Shown: in pieces, positions 1 through 7,845 of the stretch
Layout of the letters: every line of letters starts with the position of its first letter
How positions within the stretch are numbered: the first letter of the stretch is position 1
Origin: Actinophytocola sp044466355
GTDB lineage: Bacteria > Actinomycetota > Actinomycetes > Mycobacteriales > Pseudonocardiaceae
Assembly (NCBI RefSeq): GCF_044466355.1
Contig: NZ_JBITMQ010000005.1
Span: 62,001-126,000 of the forward strand
DNA: 64,000 nucleotides
Direction of reading: 5' to 3'
Program-made: the position numbers and the translations under genes
Notes under the pieces: generated by a model
Databases searched by the model: none
What the model was told of the DNA's origin: nothing
Seen by the model: the letters and a program-made list of their open reading frames with translations, nothing else

Positions 1-757
1 TCTCGACCTTGCCGCGCACCGCGTCGAGCAGCGCGGGCAGGTCGGCGTTCGGCAGCCTGGCGGACAGGCCACGCAGGAACGCCTGGTGGCGGGCGATCCG
101 GTCGAGGTCGCCGTTCGGCAGTCCGTGGCGCTGGCGGACGAACGCCAGCGCGTCCGCGCCCGTGACCACCTGCTCGCCCTTCGGGAAGTCCGCACCGGAG
201 TACCGGTCCTCCACGGCGGTGCGCAGGCACACGGGCACCCCGCCGACCGCGTCCGCGACCGCGCCGAGTGCCGACATGTCGACGATCGCGACATGGTCGA
301 GAGTGACGCCGGTCAACGCGGTGACCGTGTCGGCGAGCGGCCGCACCCCGTCCTTGGGGAGGACCTGGTTCAGCCGGACCTTCCCCGCGCCGGGCTGGTC
401 GGCCCAGGTGTCCCTCGGGATCGAGACGAGGCTGACCGATCCGTCCGCGGCGGTCCTGACGAGCACGATCGTGTCGGTGTTGCGGTTCTCGTCCGTACCC
501 ACGACCAGCACGCTCGTCGGGGCCACGGTGGCGGGCTGCTCCGCGACGGGCGGTGTCGGTGCGCTGCGGCGGAACACCTCGGGAACCACGAACGCGGCCA
601 CCGCCACGACGACCACCGCCACGGTGGCCAGCGCGACCCCGTACCGGCCTTTCGGTCCGCCACGCAGCGCCTCGAGCACGTCGCGGCCGTCGGCGGCGCG
701 CGCGGCCTGGTCGGCGAACGCGTCCCGGATGAGCTGTTCGGTCCGGTCTTCGGTCAT
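1..757 (-). CDS. LytR-CpsA-Psr (LCP) family protein, C terminus cut by the window edge
   Basis: LCP enzymes are membrane-anchored phosphotransferases that attach undecaprenyl-linked glycopolymers to the cell wall. Read from the ATG at 757, the protein has a short cytoplasmic segment, one hydrophobic helix at about residues 38-58, and then an extracellular LCP domain. Visible LCP blocks are VLVVGTDENRNTDTIVL, SIPRDTW and a late FVRQRHGLPNGDLDRIARHQ stretch. The start overlaps the stop of the upstream sigma factor (ATGA, 757-754), so the two are probably translationally coupled. About 252 residues are present and the C terminus lies outside the window. The family call is firm; the polymer substrate is unknown. 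Confidence 0.85.
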   Translation of the reverse strand, partial: MTEDRTEQLIRDAFADQAARAADGRDVLEALRGGPKGRYGVALATVAVVVVAVAAFVVPEVFRRSAPTPPVAEQPATVAPTSVLVVGTDENRNTDTIVLVRTAADGSVSLVSIPRDTWADQPGAGKVRLNQVLPKDGVRPLADTVTALTGVTLDHVAIVDMSALGAVADAVGGVPVCLRTAVEDRYSGADFPKGEQVVTGADALAFVRQRHGLPNGDLDRIARHQAFLRGLSARLPNADLPALLDAVRGKVE

Positions 758-1251
758 GAGTAGGCCTCGCTCACGTGGTGCCGGTCGGCGCGCAGGGTCG
801 ACAGGGCGCGGGAGATGTGGCTGCGGACCGTGCCCGCGGAACAGCCGAGCACCTCGGCGATCTCGGCGTCCGTGCGGTCCTCGTAGTAGCGGAGCATGAG
901 CGCGGCCCGTTGCTTGCGCGGCAGCGTGGCGATCCGCTTGCGCATGGCGTCGCGTTCCGCGTAGGCGGTGGCCGGGTCGGCGGTCGGGGTCGCCAGCTCG
1001 TCGAGCGTCGCGTGCGACACCGCGCGTGCGGCTCTGCGCCGCCGCCAGGACAGGTACTCGTTGACGATCATCCGGCGGACGTAGGAGTCCCGGCCCGGCA
1101 TCGCGCCGATGTGCGACCACTTGCGCTGCGTGCGCAGCAGCACCTCCTGGACCACGTCCTGCGCGAGGTGGGGATCGCAGGTCAACGCGGTGGCGAACCG
1201 CAGAAGGCGGTCGAGCCGGTCGACCACGTACTGGTCGAAGCTGTCCAGCAC
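754..1251 (-). CDS. SigE-type (group 4, ECF-like) RNA polymerase sigma factor
   Basis: About 165 aa with region 2 (FATALTCDPHLAQDVVQEVL, then RRMIVNEYLSWRRR) and region 4 (LPRKQRAALMLRYYEDRTD, then EVLGCSAGTVRSHISRALSTL). It belongs to the actinobacterial 'SigE family' of small sigma factors. I chose the GTG at 1251 because a GGAG lies 5 nt upstream. A GTG one codon earlier and longer in-frame extensions into non-coding-looking sequence are possible. No anti-sigma gene is adjacent. The partner is the overlapping LCP gene, which suggests that this sigma factor and a cell-wall ligase are produced together. The target promoters are unknown. Confidence 0.85.
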   Translation of the reverse strand: MLDSFDQYVVDRLDRLLRFATALTCDPHLAQDVVQEVLLRTQRKWSHIGAMPGRDSYVRRMIVNEYLSWRRRRAARAVSHATLDELATPTADPATAYAERDAMRKRIATLPRKQRAALMLRYYEDRTDAEIAEVLGCSAGTVRSHISRALSTLRADRHHVSEAYS

Positions 1252-1339
1252 CACGACTCCGTTCTGTTCTGGTGACGTCGACCGTAGAACGTCGTGGCAC
1301 ACCGGTTTGTTGAGTCCGCTCGCCGATAACCTCGTACGG

Positions 1340-1573
1340 GTGAGAACGCTGCCGGTCGGCACCGCGGCACTGGTCGTCCGGACCGACTTCACCGACGACG
1401 CGCTGTGGGAGCAGATCCTCGTCGACATCCTGCGGCCGACTGAGGAGGATTTCCGAGCGGCGGTGCACGCCGTGAACGACTCCGCCTTCCGTGGGCTGGA
1501 CCCGGCCGCGGTGCTCGCTCGCGTCGCGGAGTTCGCGAACGCCGTCGACGCCGACGGGATCTTCCGCGGGTGG
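1340..1573 (+). pseudogene. DUF6924-like N-terminal fragment, truncated
   Basis: From a GTG at 1340 the frame reads RTLPVGTAALVVRTDFTDD, then ALWEQILVDIL and FRAAVHAVNDSAFRGLDP. This resembles my recollection of the DUF6924 family, whose members start with a 'LVVRTDF(S/T)DD..W' block and continue for roughly 130-150 aa. After about residue 75 the similarity stops and the frame runs into a remnant of a subtilase gene. The open frame continues to 1750, but its second half is not DUF6924. No convincing ribosome-binding site precedes the GTG. I read this as a small gene whose 3' part was lost by recombination; the family assignment is from memory. Confidence 0.5.
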
Positions 1574-1596
1574 CGTATCGGTCACCAGCTGGAGCG

Positions 1597-1750
1597 ACCC
1601 GGTCGGCCGCCTACTGGCCGACTGTCCAACGTGCGGAAAAGGTGTGGTTGGACGGTCCGGTCACGGCGAGCCTCGACCACTCCGCGCCACAGAGCGGCGC
1701 ACCCGGACCTGGCCGGCGCGGTCATCATCCGCGCCTACGCGCCGGCGTAG
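1597..1750 (+). pseudogene. Remnant of a second S8 subtilase gene, internally deleted and frameshifted
   Basis: Frame 1 (1606 onward) encodes AAYWPTVQRAEKVWLDGPV, then TASLDHSAPQSGAP. This aligns with AAYWPAARRADKVWLDAPV...ATLDHSVPQVGAP at residues 151-183 of the intact subtilase just downstream. At about 1695 the homology jumps to another frame and reads HPDLAGAV, matching HPDLADAV after the catalytic Asp. It then jumps again to IIRAYAPA and a stop, matching the extreme C terminus (VIRAYALT). Three separated pieces of the paralogue are therefore collapsed into about 150 bp. This cannot be a functional protease and is best read as a decayed tandem duplicate. Confidence 0.8.
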
Positions 1751-1811
1751 GCAACCGGAGCCCCTCCGGATGGCGTTCTGACCATGGCTGGAACGTCCAT
1801 CTGGAGGGCAG

Positions 1812-4800
1812 ATGATTCGCACACGGGCTCTGACGAGCCTGCTCGCCGCGGTGGTCGCCGCGAGCGTGGTCGTACCGGTGGCGGGCGCCGCGCCAGGCGT
1901 CGCGGCACCCGCCGCCGGGCCGACCGTCACGTTGCTGACCGGCGACAAGGTCGTGGTCGGCGGCACGTACGGGGCGCGGGTGCTCCCGGCCAGGGGCCGC
2001 GAGCACGTCGCGTTCCAGATCCGCGAGGACGTCCACGGCGACACGCACGTCGTGCCGTCCGACGCGCTTCCGTTGCTGGCACGGGGAAAGCTCGACCCGC
2101 GGCTGTTCAACGTGACCGGGCTGGCCCGCGCGGGCTACGACGACGCGTCCCGCGAGACGCTGCCGCTGATCGTCGACGGGGCGGCGCCGAGAGCCGCGGG
2201 AGCCCGGGTGAGCCGCGAGCTGCCCGGGATGGGCGCCACCGCGGTGTCCGTCGACCGGAACGCCGCCTACTGGCCGGCCGCGCGGCGCGCCGACAAGGTC
2301 TGGCTCGACGCCCCGGTCCGGGCGACGCTCGACCACTCGGTGCCGCAGGTCGGCGCACCGGAGGCGTGGGCCGCCGGGCACACGGGCGAGGGCGCGACGG
2401 TCGCCGTGCTCGACAGCGGCATCGACACCACGCACCCCGACCTGGCGGACGCCGTGGCCGGCGCACGGAACTTCACCGACAGCGACACCGAGGACGACCG
2501 GTACGGCCACGGCACACACGTCGCGTCGATCATCACCGGTGACGGCGACCCGTACCGCGGGGTCGCGCCGGATGCCATGCTGCTCAACGGAAAGGTGCTC
2601 GACGACTTCGGCGGCGGGCAGGAGTCGTGGATCATCGCCGGGATGGAGTGGGCCGCGGCGGGCGGCGCCGACGTGGTCAACATGAGCCTCGGCTCGTTCT
2701 TCGGCAGCGACGGCACCGACCCGCTGTCGCAGGCGGTCGACCGGATCACCGCCGAGACCGGCACGCTGTTCGTGGTCGCCTCCGGCAACAGCGGCCCGGG
2801 CGAGGGGTCCGTCAGCAGCCCGGGGGCCGCCGACGCCGCGCTGACCGTCGGCGCCGTCGGCCGCGACGATCAGCTGGCCGGGTTCTCCGGCCGCGGCCCG
2901 CGTCTCGGTGACCACGGCCTCAAGCCCGACCTCACCGCGCCCGGCGTGGACATCGTCGCGGCGAAGGCGAACGGCGGCCACGTCTCCCTGTCCGGCACGT
3001 CCATGGCCGCGCCGCACGTCGCGGGCGCGGCGGCGATCCTCGCCGCACAGCACCCCGGCTGGGCCGCCGACCAGCTCAAGGGCACGCTCATGGGCACCGC
3101 CGCCCCGAACGACGCGCTCACGGTCTTCGAACAGGGCGCTGGCCGGGTCGACGTGGCCGCCGCGACGACCTCGACGGTGTTCGCGAACCCGCCGAGCATC
3201 GACAACGGGATCGCGCGGTGGCCGCACGACGACGACCAGCCGGTCGCGAAGACGATGACCTACACCAACTCCGGCGCCGAGCCGGTCACGCTGGACCTGG
3301 TGGCCGACGTCCCCGGTGCGCCACAAGGGATGTTCACGGTCGAACCCGCGCGGCTGACAGTCCCGGCGGGCGGGCGGTCGAGCGCGACCGTCACCACCGA
3401 CACCCGGGTCCAGGCGCCGGACCGCCGGTACACCGGCGTGGTCACCGCGACCGGCGGCGGGCAGCACGTCCGCACCCCGATCGCCGTGGACCGCGAGGTC
3501 GAGAGCTACTCGGTGACCGTCGACGTGCGTGACTTCGACGGCGCACCGACGGACATGTACCTGCTGTCCTTTGTCGGCCTCGACGAGAAGCTCGCGTTCG
3601 CGCCGTGGGAAGCCGACGGCACCGTCGTCGCCCGCATGCCGAAGGGCCGCTACAACCTGGCGGCGAGTGTGTACACGCCGAGGGACGCCGAGGACTTCCG
3701 CTTCGCCGACATCGTCGAGCCCGCGTTCACCGTCGACGGGGCCACCTCGCTGACCGTCGACGCACGCGAGGCGAAACCGGTCGGGTTCACCGTCGACGAG
3801 CCGACCGCCACGTCCGCCCTGTCGGTGATCACGCAGTCGTCGGCGACCGCGTGGGGCGAGAGCCGTTCGTCGCTGCACCTGTCGTCACTGGACGACTATT
3901 TCGTCCGCCCGTCCACCACCACTGACGACGGGTTCGGCATCTCCTTCGACACCCACATGGCCAAGCCGAACGGGCCGTACTACGACGACAGCCCGTACCT
4001 GTACCACCTGCGGCACAGTGAGACCGGCGACGTGCCGGACACGCTGCGGTGGCGCGTGCGGGACGGGGCGCTCGCCACCGTGCGCACCGAGTACGCGCAG
4101 GGCACGCCCGGTCTGCTGGGCCTGCGCGAGGGCATGTTCGCCATGGCGCTGCCCGCGACGGTCACCGAGCACTACACGCCCGGGGTGCCGTGGGAGAACA
4201 TCTTCTACGAGGTCGTCGACACCGAAACCCTCGAGATCCGCTCGGACAGCTTCCAGCTCGACGCCCGCACCTACCGCGTCGGCCGCACGACGGAACGCTG
4301 GAACGTCGGCGTTCGCGGGCCCGCGCTGCCGCACAACCCGTACGGCGCCCACCACACCGCGGGCCGCACGGGCGACCGGCTCGCGTTCGAGCTGCCACTG
4401 CTCGCCGACCAGGACCCCGGCCGCGTCGGCTACCCGTCGGGCGGCGGCATGACGCTGCTGCGGGACGGCGCGGTCGTCGGCGAGCAGCCGTCCGCGTCGT
4501 ACGGGCTGTTCGAAGTGGCGCCGGAGCGGGCGACGTACACGCTGCGGGCCCACCACGAGCAGCCGTCCCGGCTGTCCACACAGGTCAGTGCCGAGTGGAC
4601 GTTCACGTCGGCGCACACGACCGGGCCGACGGCGCTGCCGCTGCTCGCGGTGCGGTTCGCGCCGGAGCTGGACCAGTACAACGCCGCACCGGCCGGTAGG
4701 CGGTTCACCGTCCCGGTTTACGTGCAGCGCAACGGTGCGAGCGCGGCCGGTGCTGGCACGCCGGTCGTCGAGGTGTCCTATGACGACGGCACGACCTGGC

Positions 4801-4952
4801 GGAAGGCGCCGGTCACCCGGCACCACGGCGGCTGGCGGGCCACGGTCGAGCACCCGGCGGACGCGGAGTTCGTGTCGCTGCGGTCGTCGGTGTCCGACCG
4901 GGACGGCAACACCCAGAACCAGACCGTGATCAGGGCGTACGCGCTGACGTGA
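1812..4952 (+). CDS. Secreted subtilisin-like serine protease (S8), multidomain
   Basis: A 1046-aa exoprotease. The ATG at 1812 follows GGAGGGCAG. Residues 1-26 are a Sec signal peptide (RTR charge, Ala/Val core, AGAAP cleavage region). A propeptide follows, then the S8 domain: Asp201 in VLDSGID, His233 in YGHGTHVA, oxyanion Asn326 in ASGNSG, and Ser397 in SGTSMAAPHVAG. The remaining 600 residues are beta-rich, with a fibronectin-like segment at about 470-560 and no membrane anchor. It is monocistronic. The upstream 150 bp is a remnant of a paralogue, so two such genes once stood in tandem. Likely role: degradation of extracellular protein. Peptide specificity cannot be read from sequence. 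Confidence 0.93.
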   Translation: MIRTRALTSLLAAVVAASVVVPVAGAAPGVAAPAAGPTVTLLTGDKVVVGGTYGARVLPARGREHVAFQIREDVHGDTHVVPSDALPLLARGKLDPRLFNVTGLARAGYDDASRETLPLIVDGAAPRAAGARVSRELPGMGATAVSVDRNAAYWPAARRADKVWLDAPVRATLDHSVPQVGAPEAWAAGHTGEGATVAVLDSGIDTTHPDLADAVAGARNFTDSDTEDDRYGHGTHVASIITGDGDPYRGVAPDAMLLNGKVLDDFGGGQESWIIAGMEWAAAGGADVVNMSLGSFFGSDGTDPLSQAVDRITAETGTLFVVASGNSGPGEGSVSSPGAADAALTVGAVGRDDQLAGFSGRGPRLGDHGLKPDLTAPGVDIVAAKANGGHVSLSGTSMAAPHVAGAAAILAAQHPGWAADQLKGTLMGTAAPNDALTVFEQGAGRVDVAAATTSTVFANPPSIDNGIARWPHDDDQPVAKTMTYTNSGAEPVTLDLVADVPGAPQGMFTVEPARLTVPAGGRSSATVTTDTRVQAPDRRYTGVVTATGGGQHVRTPIAVDREVESYSVTVDVRDFDGAPTDMYLLSFVGLDEKLAFAPWEADGTVVARMPKGRYNLAASVYTPRDAEDFRFADIVEPAFTVDGATSLTVDAREAKPVGFTVDEPTATSALSVITQSSATAWGESRSSLHLSSLDDYFVRPSTTTDDGFGISFDTHMAKPNGPYYDDSPYLYHLRHSETGDVPDTLRWRVRDGALATVRTEYAQGTPGLLGLREGMFAMALPATVTEHYTPGVPWENIFYEVVDTETLEIRSDSFQLDARTYRVGRTTERWNVGVRGPALPHNPYGAHHTAGRTGDRLAFELPLLADQDPGRVGYPSGGGMTLLRDGAVVGEQPSASYGLFEVAPERATYTLRAHHEQPSRLSTQVSAEWTFTSAHTTGPTALPLLAVRFAPELDQYNAAPAGRRFTVPVYVQRNGASAAGAGTPVVEVSYDDGTTWRKAPVTRHHGGWRATVEHPADAEFVSLRSSVSDRDGNTQNQTVIRAYALT

Positions 4953-5012
4953 CGACGGGAGGCAACGCCGCCAGCCATACTTGGGTGGTCACCGACCACG
5001 AGGAGGGCGGCG

Positions 5013-5795
5013 TTGCCCACCATCGACGTCAACGGCACGACGTTGTGCTACGACGACACCGGCGGTCCCGGCCCCGCCGTCGTGCTGAGCCACTCGCTGT
5101 TCTTCGACCGCACCATGTTCGCCCCGCAGGTCGCCGAGTTCGGGCGCCGGTGCCGCGTCGTCACCTACGACCACCGGGGGCAGGGGGCGAGCGCGCGCTC
5201 GCGGTTCGTCGACATGGACACCCTCGCGGGTGACGCGGCCGCGCTGATCACGGCGCTGGACCTGGGGCCGGTGCACTTCGTCGGCAACTCCATGGGCGGG
5301 TTCGTCGCGTTGCGGCTCGCCGCGCGGCAACCGGAACTGCTCCGCTCCGCGGTCGTGCTGTCCTCGTCCGCCGACGAGGAGGGCGAGGCCGAGAACTTCC
5401 TGGCGCTGCTGGAGTACGCCAGGACCGCGGGCATCCCGGAGACGGTCGACGCGGTGGCGTACATCATGTTCGGCGACACCACGCTCGCCGACCGCGTGGC
5501 GCTGCTGGCGCGGTGGCGGCGGCACTTCGCCGCGCTGGACGAGTCGATCCTGCTCGCCGCGGAGGCCGTGGTTCGCCGCGAGGCGGTGCTCGGTGAGCTG
5601 GTCGGGTGCACGGTGCCGCTGCTCGTGCTGTCCGGCGCCGAGGACCACGCGTACGCGCCGGAGCTGTCGCAACGCATCGCGGACACCGCCGCGAACGCCC
5701 AGCACGTCACGGTGCGCGGCGCGGGGCACTCGCTCGCCGTCGAGCAGCCGCTGGTGGTCAACGACCTGGTGGCCGCCCACTTCGCCGCCACATAG
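5013..5795 (+). CDS. Alpha/beta-hydrolase (3-oxoadipate enol-lactonase-like)
   Basis: A 260-aa cytoplasmic hydrolase. The start is a TTG with a near-perfect AGGAGG 6 nt upstream; no better start is available. The catalytic triad is visible: Ser93 in GNSMGG, Asp211 in SGAEDHAYAP and His239 in GAGHSLAVEQP. DHRGQGAS corresponds to the region after strand beta-4. The overall form resembles enol-lactonases such as PcaD and related esterases, but no catechol or protocatechuate genes are nearby, so the substrate is unknown. A strong bidirectional terminator follows the stop codon. Confidence 0.85.
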   Translation: MPTIDVNGTTLCYDDTGGPGPAVVLSHSLFFDRTMFAPQVAEFGRRCRVVTYDHRGQGASARSRFVDMDTLAGDAAALITALDLGPVHFVGNSMGGFVALRLAARQPELLRSAVVLSSSADEEGEAENFLALLEYARTAGIPETVDAVAYIMFGDTTLADRVALLARWRRHFAALDESILLAAEAVVRREAVLGELVGCTVPLLVLSGAEDHAYAPELSQRIADTAANAQHVTVRGAGHSLAVEQPLVVNDLVAAHFAAT

Positions 5796-5797
5796 AA

Positions 5798-5827
5798 AAC
5801 GCCCCCGCCGGTTGTCGGCGGGGGCGT
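5798..5827. terminator. Bidirectional intrinsic terminator
   Basis: Perfect 12-bp inverted repeat (AACGCCCCCGCC / GGCGGGGGCGTT) with a 6-nt loop, flanked by A-rich sequence on the left. It lies between the convergent hydrolase and lipoprotein genes and can serve both. Confidence 0.85.
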
Positions 5828-5845
5828 TCGTCATGCGTTCGGGTG

Positions 5846-6691
5846 TCAGCTGCCCGGGAACGCGGCGACCTCGCCCGCGGGCGGCGCGGTGACGTCGACC
5901 GGCTTGCCCCAGTCCGTGTAGTCGATCTGCATCTTCACGGACTCGGTCTTCCCCGTCGCCGGGTTCGGCGTCGGCATGTCCAGCTTGACGCGGACCGGCA
6001 GGTCGTCGGAGTTGATCCACACGTCCATCGGGAAGTCCTTCAGACCGGCCTTGATGGCCTGGTCCATGGCGGACTTCATCGACGGGTCCTCCTGGCTCTC
6101 GGCGAGCTTCTCGACGTCGACGGTGACCGTGTAGTGCATGGTCTGCTCGCCGTTGAGTTCCTCTTCCTTCGAGTCGGTGATCTCACCGGCCTTCTCGAAC
6201 TGCTCGAGCGTCGCGCGCGGGTCGGCGTTCTTGCTCATCTGCTCGGTCATGCCGCCGAGCGCCTTCGCCATCGGGTTGTCGTCGTTGGGGTCGATCTTGA
6301 GCCACGGCTTGCCCGGCTCCAGCTCCTGACCCGTCGGCATCTTGATGTAGAAGACGTTGTCGACGAGCACCATCGAGATCGAGCCCTGCGGCGTGGTCAT
6401 GTCCATCGACATGGCCACCTCGGCGGCGCCCATCTTCATGTCACCCTCGCCGGACAGCTCCTGGCCGGCAGCGTCCGCGGTGATCTTCATGTGCGCGGTG
6501 TTGGTCTCGGAGGTCTGCTCGCCGATCGACTTCGCGAGGTCGGCGAGGCTGGCCGCCGCGACCGAGCCGCCACCGGTGCCGCTGTCCCCGCCGCTGTTCG
6601 ACGCGGAACCACCAGAACCCCCGTTGTCCCCACACGCGCCCAGCGTCAGTGCCAACGCGAACGCGGACAGGGCAATACCTGCCTTGCGCAT
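5846..6691 (-). CDS. LppX/LprAFG-family lipoprotein
   Basis: A 281-aa lipoprotein. The signal peptide MRKAGIALSAFALALTLGAC has a lipobox with Cys20, followed by a Gly/Ser/Asn-rich linker. The mature part (ASLADLAKSIGEQTSETNTAHMKI..., MPTGQELEPGKPWLKID, PVRVKLDMP) has the beta-sheet/helix pattern of the mycobacterial LprG/LppX family, which binds or transports lipids between membrane and envelope. The ATG at 6691 is preceded by a GGGAG-type site. It is monocistronic and shares a terminator with the convergent hydrolase gene. No LprG-type partner transporter (P55) is adjacent, so lipid transport is a family-level inference. Confidence 0.85.
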   Translation of the reverse strand: MRKAGIALSAFALALTLGACGDNGGSGGSASNSGGDSGTGGGSVAAASLADLAKSIGEQTSETNTAHMKITADAAGQELSGEGDMKMGAAEVAMSMDMTTPQGSISMVLVDNVFYIKMPTGQELEPGKPWLKIDPNDDNPMAKALGGMTEQMSKNADPRATLEQFEKAGEITDSKEEELNGEQTMHYTVTVDVEKLAESQEDPSMKSAMDQAIKAGLKDFPMDVWINSDDLPVRVKLDMPTPNPATGKTESVKMQIDYTDWGKPVDVTAPPAGEVAAFPGS

Positions 6692-6819
6692 AACCTGCTT
6701 CTCCCTTGGTGAATGTGCGGACAGGGTAGCCCGGACGGACCTGCCCCATACGCCGGGTGCGCGAGCGTTGTCCGTCCCCCTCCGGGGTATGAGACGGCCG
6801 CGAGCGTGGACGGTTCCCA

Positions 6820-7845
6820 TCAATCCGCGTACTCGTCCAGCCTGGCGCGGGAGGCGAGGAGCCTGCGCAGCGACTCGAGCCTGCCCGGCCGCGCCTCGCC
6901 ACCGCCGACGACCACGTCGAGCATGCAGTCCGGGTCCGCGGGCGGGCCGAGGTGACCGCAGTTCGACGGGCACTCCTCGGCGGGCTCGACGAACTCGGGG
7001 AAGGCGGCCACGATGTCGTCGGGCTCGATGTGCGCGAGGCCGAACGACCGGATGCCCGGTGTGTCGACCACCCAGCCCCCGTCCGGCAGCGGCAGCGCGA
7101 TCGCCTGCGTGGACGTGTGCCTGCCCTTGCCGACCGCGCTGACGGCGCTCACCGCGCGGAACGCGTCCGGCACCAGCTTGTTCACCAGGGTCGACTTGCC
7201 GACCCCGGAGTGCCCGACGAGCGCCGACACCTGGTCGGTCAGCCGTTCGCGCACCGCGTCCGGCTCCTCGTCGCTGCGCGTGACCAGCACCGGCAGCTCC
7301 AGGTCGGCGTAGGCCTCGATGATCTGCTCCGGGCTCGCGAGGTCCGACTTCGTCAGGCACAGCACCGGTTTCAGCCCGCCCGCGTACGCCGCGACGAGGC
7401 AGCGGTCGATGAACCCGGTGCGTGGCGGGGGATCGGCGAGCGCGCACACGATCAGCAGCTGTTGCGCGTTCGCCACGACCACTCGCTCGTACGGGTCGTT
7501 GTCGTCGGCGGTGCGGCGCAGGACGCTGCTGCGGTCGGCCACCCGCACCACCCGCGCGAGCGTGTCCGGTCGGCCCGACGTGTCACCCACCAGGTCGACG
7601 AGATCGCCGACAACGATCGGGGTACGGCCCAGCTCGCGGGCACGCATCGCGACGACCTCGTGGTCGGGGCTGCCGTCCAGCGCGCACGTCCAGCGGCCGC
7701 GGTCGACACCGACGACCATCGCCGCGCGCGCGTCGGCGTGCTCCGGTCTGCGTTTGCTGCGCGGCCGGGAACCCTTGCCCGGTCGCACCCGGACGTCCGA
7801 CTCGTCCAGGCGCTCCCAGTCGGATTTCCTGCCGCGCCTGCTCAC
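6820..7845 (-). CDS. rsgA: Ribosome small-subunit-dependent GTPase A
   Basis: Circularly permuted GTPase that checks 30S subunit maturation. Order seen: an N-terminal basic/OB-fold region, G4 (LTKSDLA), G1 (GHSGVGKST), G3 (DTPGIRSF), then a C-terminal zinc knuckle (CPSNCGH followed by a downstream Cys). I start it at the GTG at 7845 (VSRRGRKSDW), whose codon overlaps the aroA stop (GTGA). Longer in-frame readings run into aroA. Adjacent aroA-rsgA is the same pair as Rv3227-Rv3228 in M. tuberculosis. About 341 aa, normal for actinobacterial RsgA with its basic N-terminal extension. Confidence 0.95.
   Translation of the reverse strand: MSRRGRKSDWERLDESDVRVRPGKGSRPRSKRRPEHADARAAMVVGVDRGRWTCALDGSPDHEVVAMRARELGRTPIVVGDLVDLVGDTSGRPDTLARVVRVADRSSVLRRTADDNDPYERVVVANAQQLLIVCALADPPPRTGFIDRCLVAAYAGGLKPVLCLTKSDLASPEQIIEAYADLELPVLVTRSDEEPDAVRERLTDQVSALVGHSGVGKSTLVNKLVPDAFRAVSAVSAVGKGRHTSTQAIALPLPDGGWVVDTPGIRSFGLAHIEPDDIVAAFPEFVEPAEECPSNCGHLGPPADPDCMLDVVVGGGEARPGRLESLRRLLASRARLDEYAD

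Noticed and set aside
1109..1750. A single 213-codon open frame
   Set aside because: Its first third is antisense to the sigma gene, the middle is DUF6924-like and the end is subtilase debris. It is not one gene.
5846..7447. A long 533-codon minus-strand frame covering the lipoprotein
   Set aside because: Only the last 281 codons, starting at the lipoprotein signal peptide, are coding; the upstream part is antisense/out of frame with rsgA.
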